Origin: Liopterus haemorrhoidalis
Lineage: Eukaryota; Arthropoda; Insecta; Coleoptera; Dytiscidae
Reading direction: 5' to 3'
Length of the DNA: 64,000 nt
Assembly (NCBI GenBank): GCA_963971575.1
Contig: OZ020617.1
Location: forward strand, 43,000,606 to 43,064,605
Positions 63,540 to 64,000 of the stretch are shown in pieces (the stretch's first letter is position 1; each line of letters starts with the position of its first letter). The notes under the pieces were generated by a model, which did no database searches, was not told the DNA's origin, and worked only from the letters and a program-made list of their open reading frames with translations. Position numbers and translations under genes: made by a program.

Positions 63540-63757
63540 TTGAAACACACGGGAACACACTCTAAAATGGTCTTTAACTGTCTTTCCACTTCTAAGAACA
63601 TATTCCCATGCTTGTCTTCTATCCACAACTACACGTGCACCAGCACGTAAATTCAGAAACACGTTTTTTTTTGCCACGTTTCGGAACACAATGAAAACTT
63701 AGGTCTCTATCACGACCTACTTTTGCATTGCAAAGATAAACACAACAATTCACGTTG
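63540..63757 (-). pseudogene. Degenerate THAP domain
   Basis: On the minus strand: NCCVYLCNAKVGRDRDLSFH then CVPKRGKKKR, a frameshift at a run of A (around 63666), then RAGARVVVDRRQAWEYVLRS and GKTVKDHFRVCSRVF. THAP domains have C-x2-4-C...C-x2-H zinc ligands, a central W and a C-terminal VCSxHF. Here C-x3-C, the W (RRQAW) and VCS are present, but the last ligand His is Val. THAP domains occur in P-element transposases, THAP9 and host DNA-binding proteins. No further transposase sequence is seen on either side, so it may be a transposon fragment or a retro-copied exon. Confidence 0.6.
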
Positions 63758-64000
63758 CATTTAATTTTTTCTTGCAATTTTAAAGACATTTTTTTAAAAA
63801 CTTGCTATGAAAACAACAGTAAACAAACCCGACTATCCTACAACCGTCAGTTTCTCAAAATCTCACTAGAGGCGCTTCAGTTATTGTCAGTTGACAATAG
63901 GGTTGAGCGCCGCTTTTTAATAGCATTAATTATGCAGCATTTCTTAACTCTTTGAGGCACGTAATTTTAGAAAATAAAAAAAAACCATGTTGCACTGAAA
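63758..64000. other. Right edge of window
   Basis: A TAGAGGCGCT motif at 63869-63878 also occurs near 63455 on the other side of the THAP remnant. The plus-strand ORF here is not supported as a gene. Confidence 0.35.

Noticed and set aside
1..64000. Endogenous virus or LTR retrotransposon
   Set aside because: No gag, protease, integrase or envelope-like motif, no paired LTRs and no viral capsid or polymerase signature were seen; all RT sequences have non-LTR character.

Overview
The window looks like repeat-dense, AT-rich arthropod DNA, most likely from an insect. The reasons are several lineages of mariner transposase, many non-LTR retrotransposons, hAT-type miniature elements, and a multi-copy family with (GTCT)n microsatellites and the architecture of insect Helentron/DINE elements. 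I found no convincing host gene: no ORF has a recognisable single-copy protein, and no splice-linked exon set could be supported. There is no operon, CRISPR array, rRNA or intact tRNA gene. I cannot name the species; a beetle or another large-genome insect would fit.

Layout. 0.5-1.3 kb: a hAT element with an exact 8-bp target duplication. 1.5-3.2 kb: two copies of an unidentified repeat with a conserved reading frame. 3.3-6.4 kb: a GC-rich patch and a reverse-transcriptase (RT) remnant. 6.9-8.7 kb: a Helentron-like copy holding two tandem hAT MITEs. 8.9-10.4 kb: a 5'-truncated non-LTR element with a 15-bp target duplication. 12.7-15.3 kb: a Jockey-like element with the longest ORF in the window (685 aa). 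16.8-18.8 kb: TIR elements. 20.3-23.5 kb: a nest of three RT remnants. 25-30.6 kb: three TIR/mariner elements and a mariner pseudogene. 30.7-37.7 kb: a hAT copy, two Helentron-like copies (one split by a non-LTR element) and a small MITE. 38.4-40.2 kb: a long-TIR element and a tandem array. 41-43.1 kb: a Jockey-type remnant split by a PIF-like MITE and a hAT element. 45-47.6 kb: a ZBED-type hAT holding nested inverted-repeat elements and a small ORF. 48.5-55 kb: Helentron-like copies inserted into each other, with foldback and TIR elements. 56.3-57.8 kb: an inverted hAT copy carrying a mariner deletion derivative. 59-64 kb: tRNA-derived repeats, small hairpin elements, another Helentron-like copy and a degenerate THAP domain.

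The sequences interact mainly as a stratigraphy: later elements sit in earlier ones, and the restored sequence on either side (TSDs, continued coding frames, mirror arms) lets the order be read. The most interesting signal is the Helentron-like family. Its short copies share almost the whole body but carry different tRNA-like cassettes at the same internal position.
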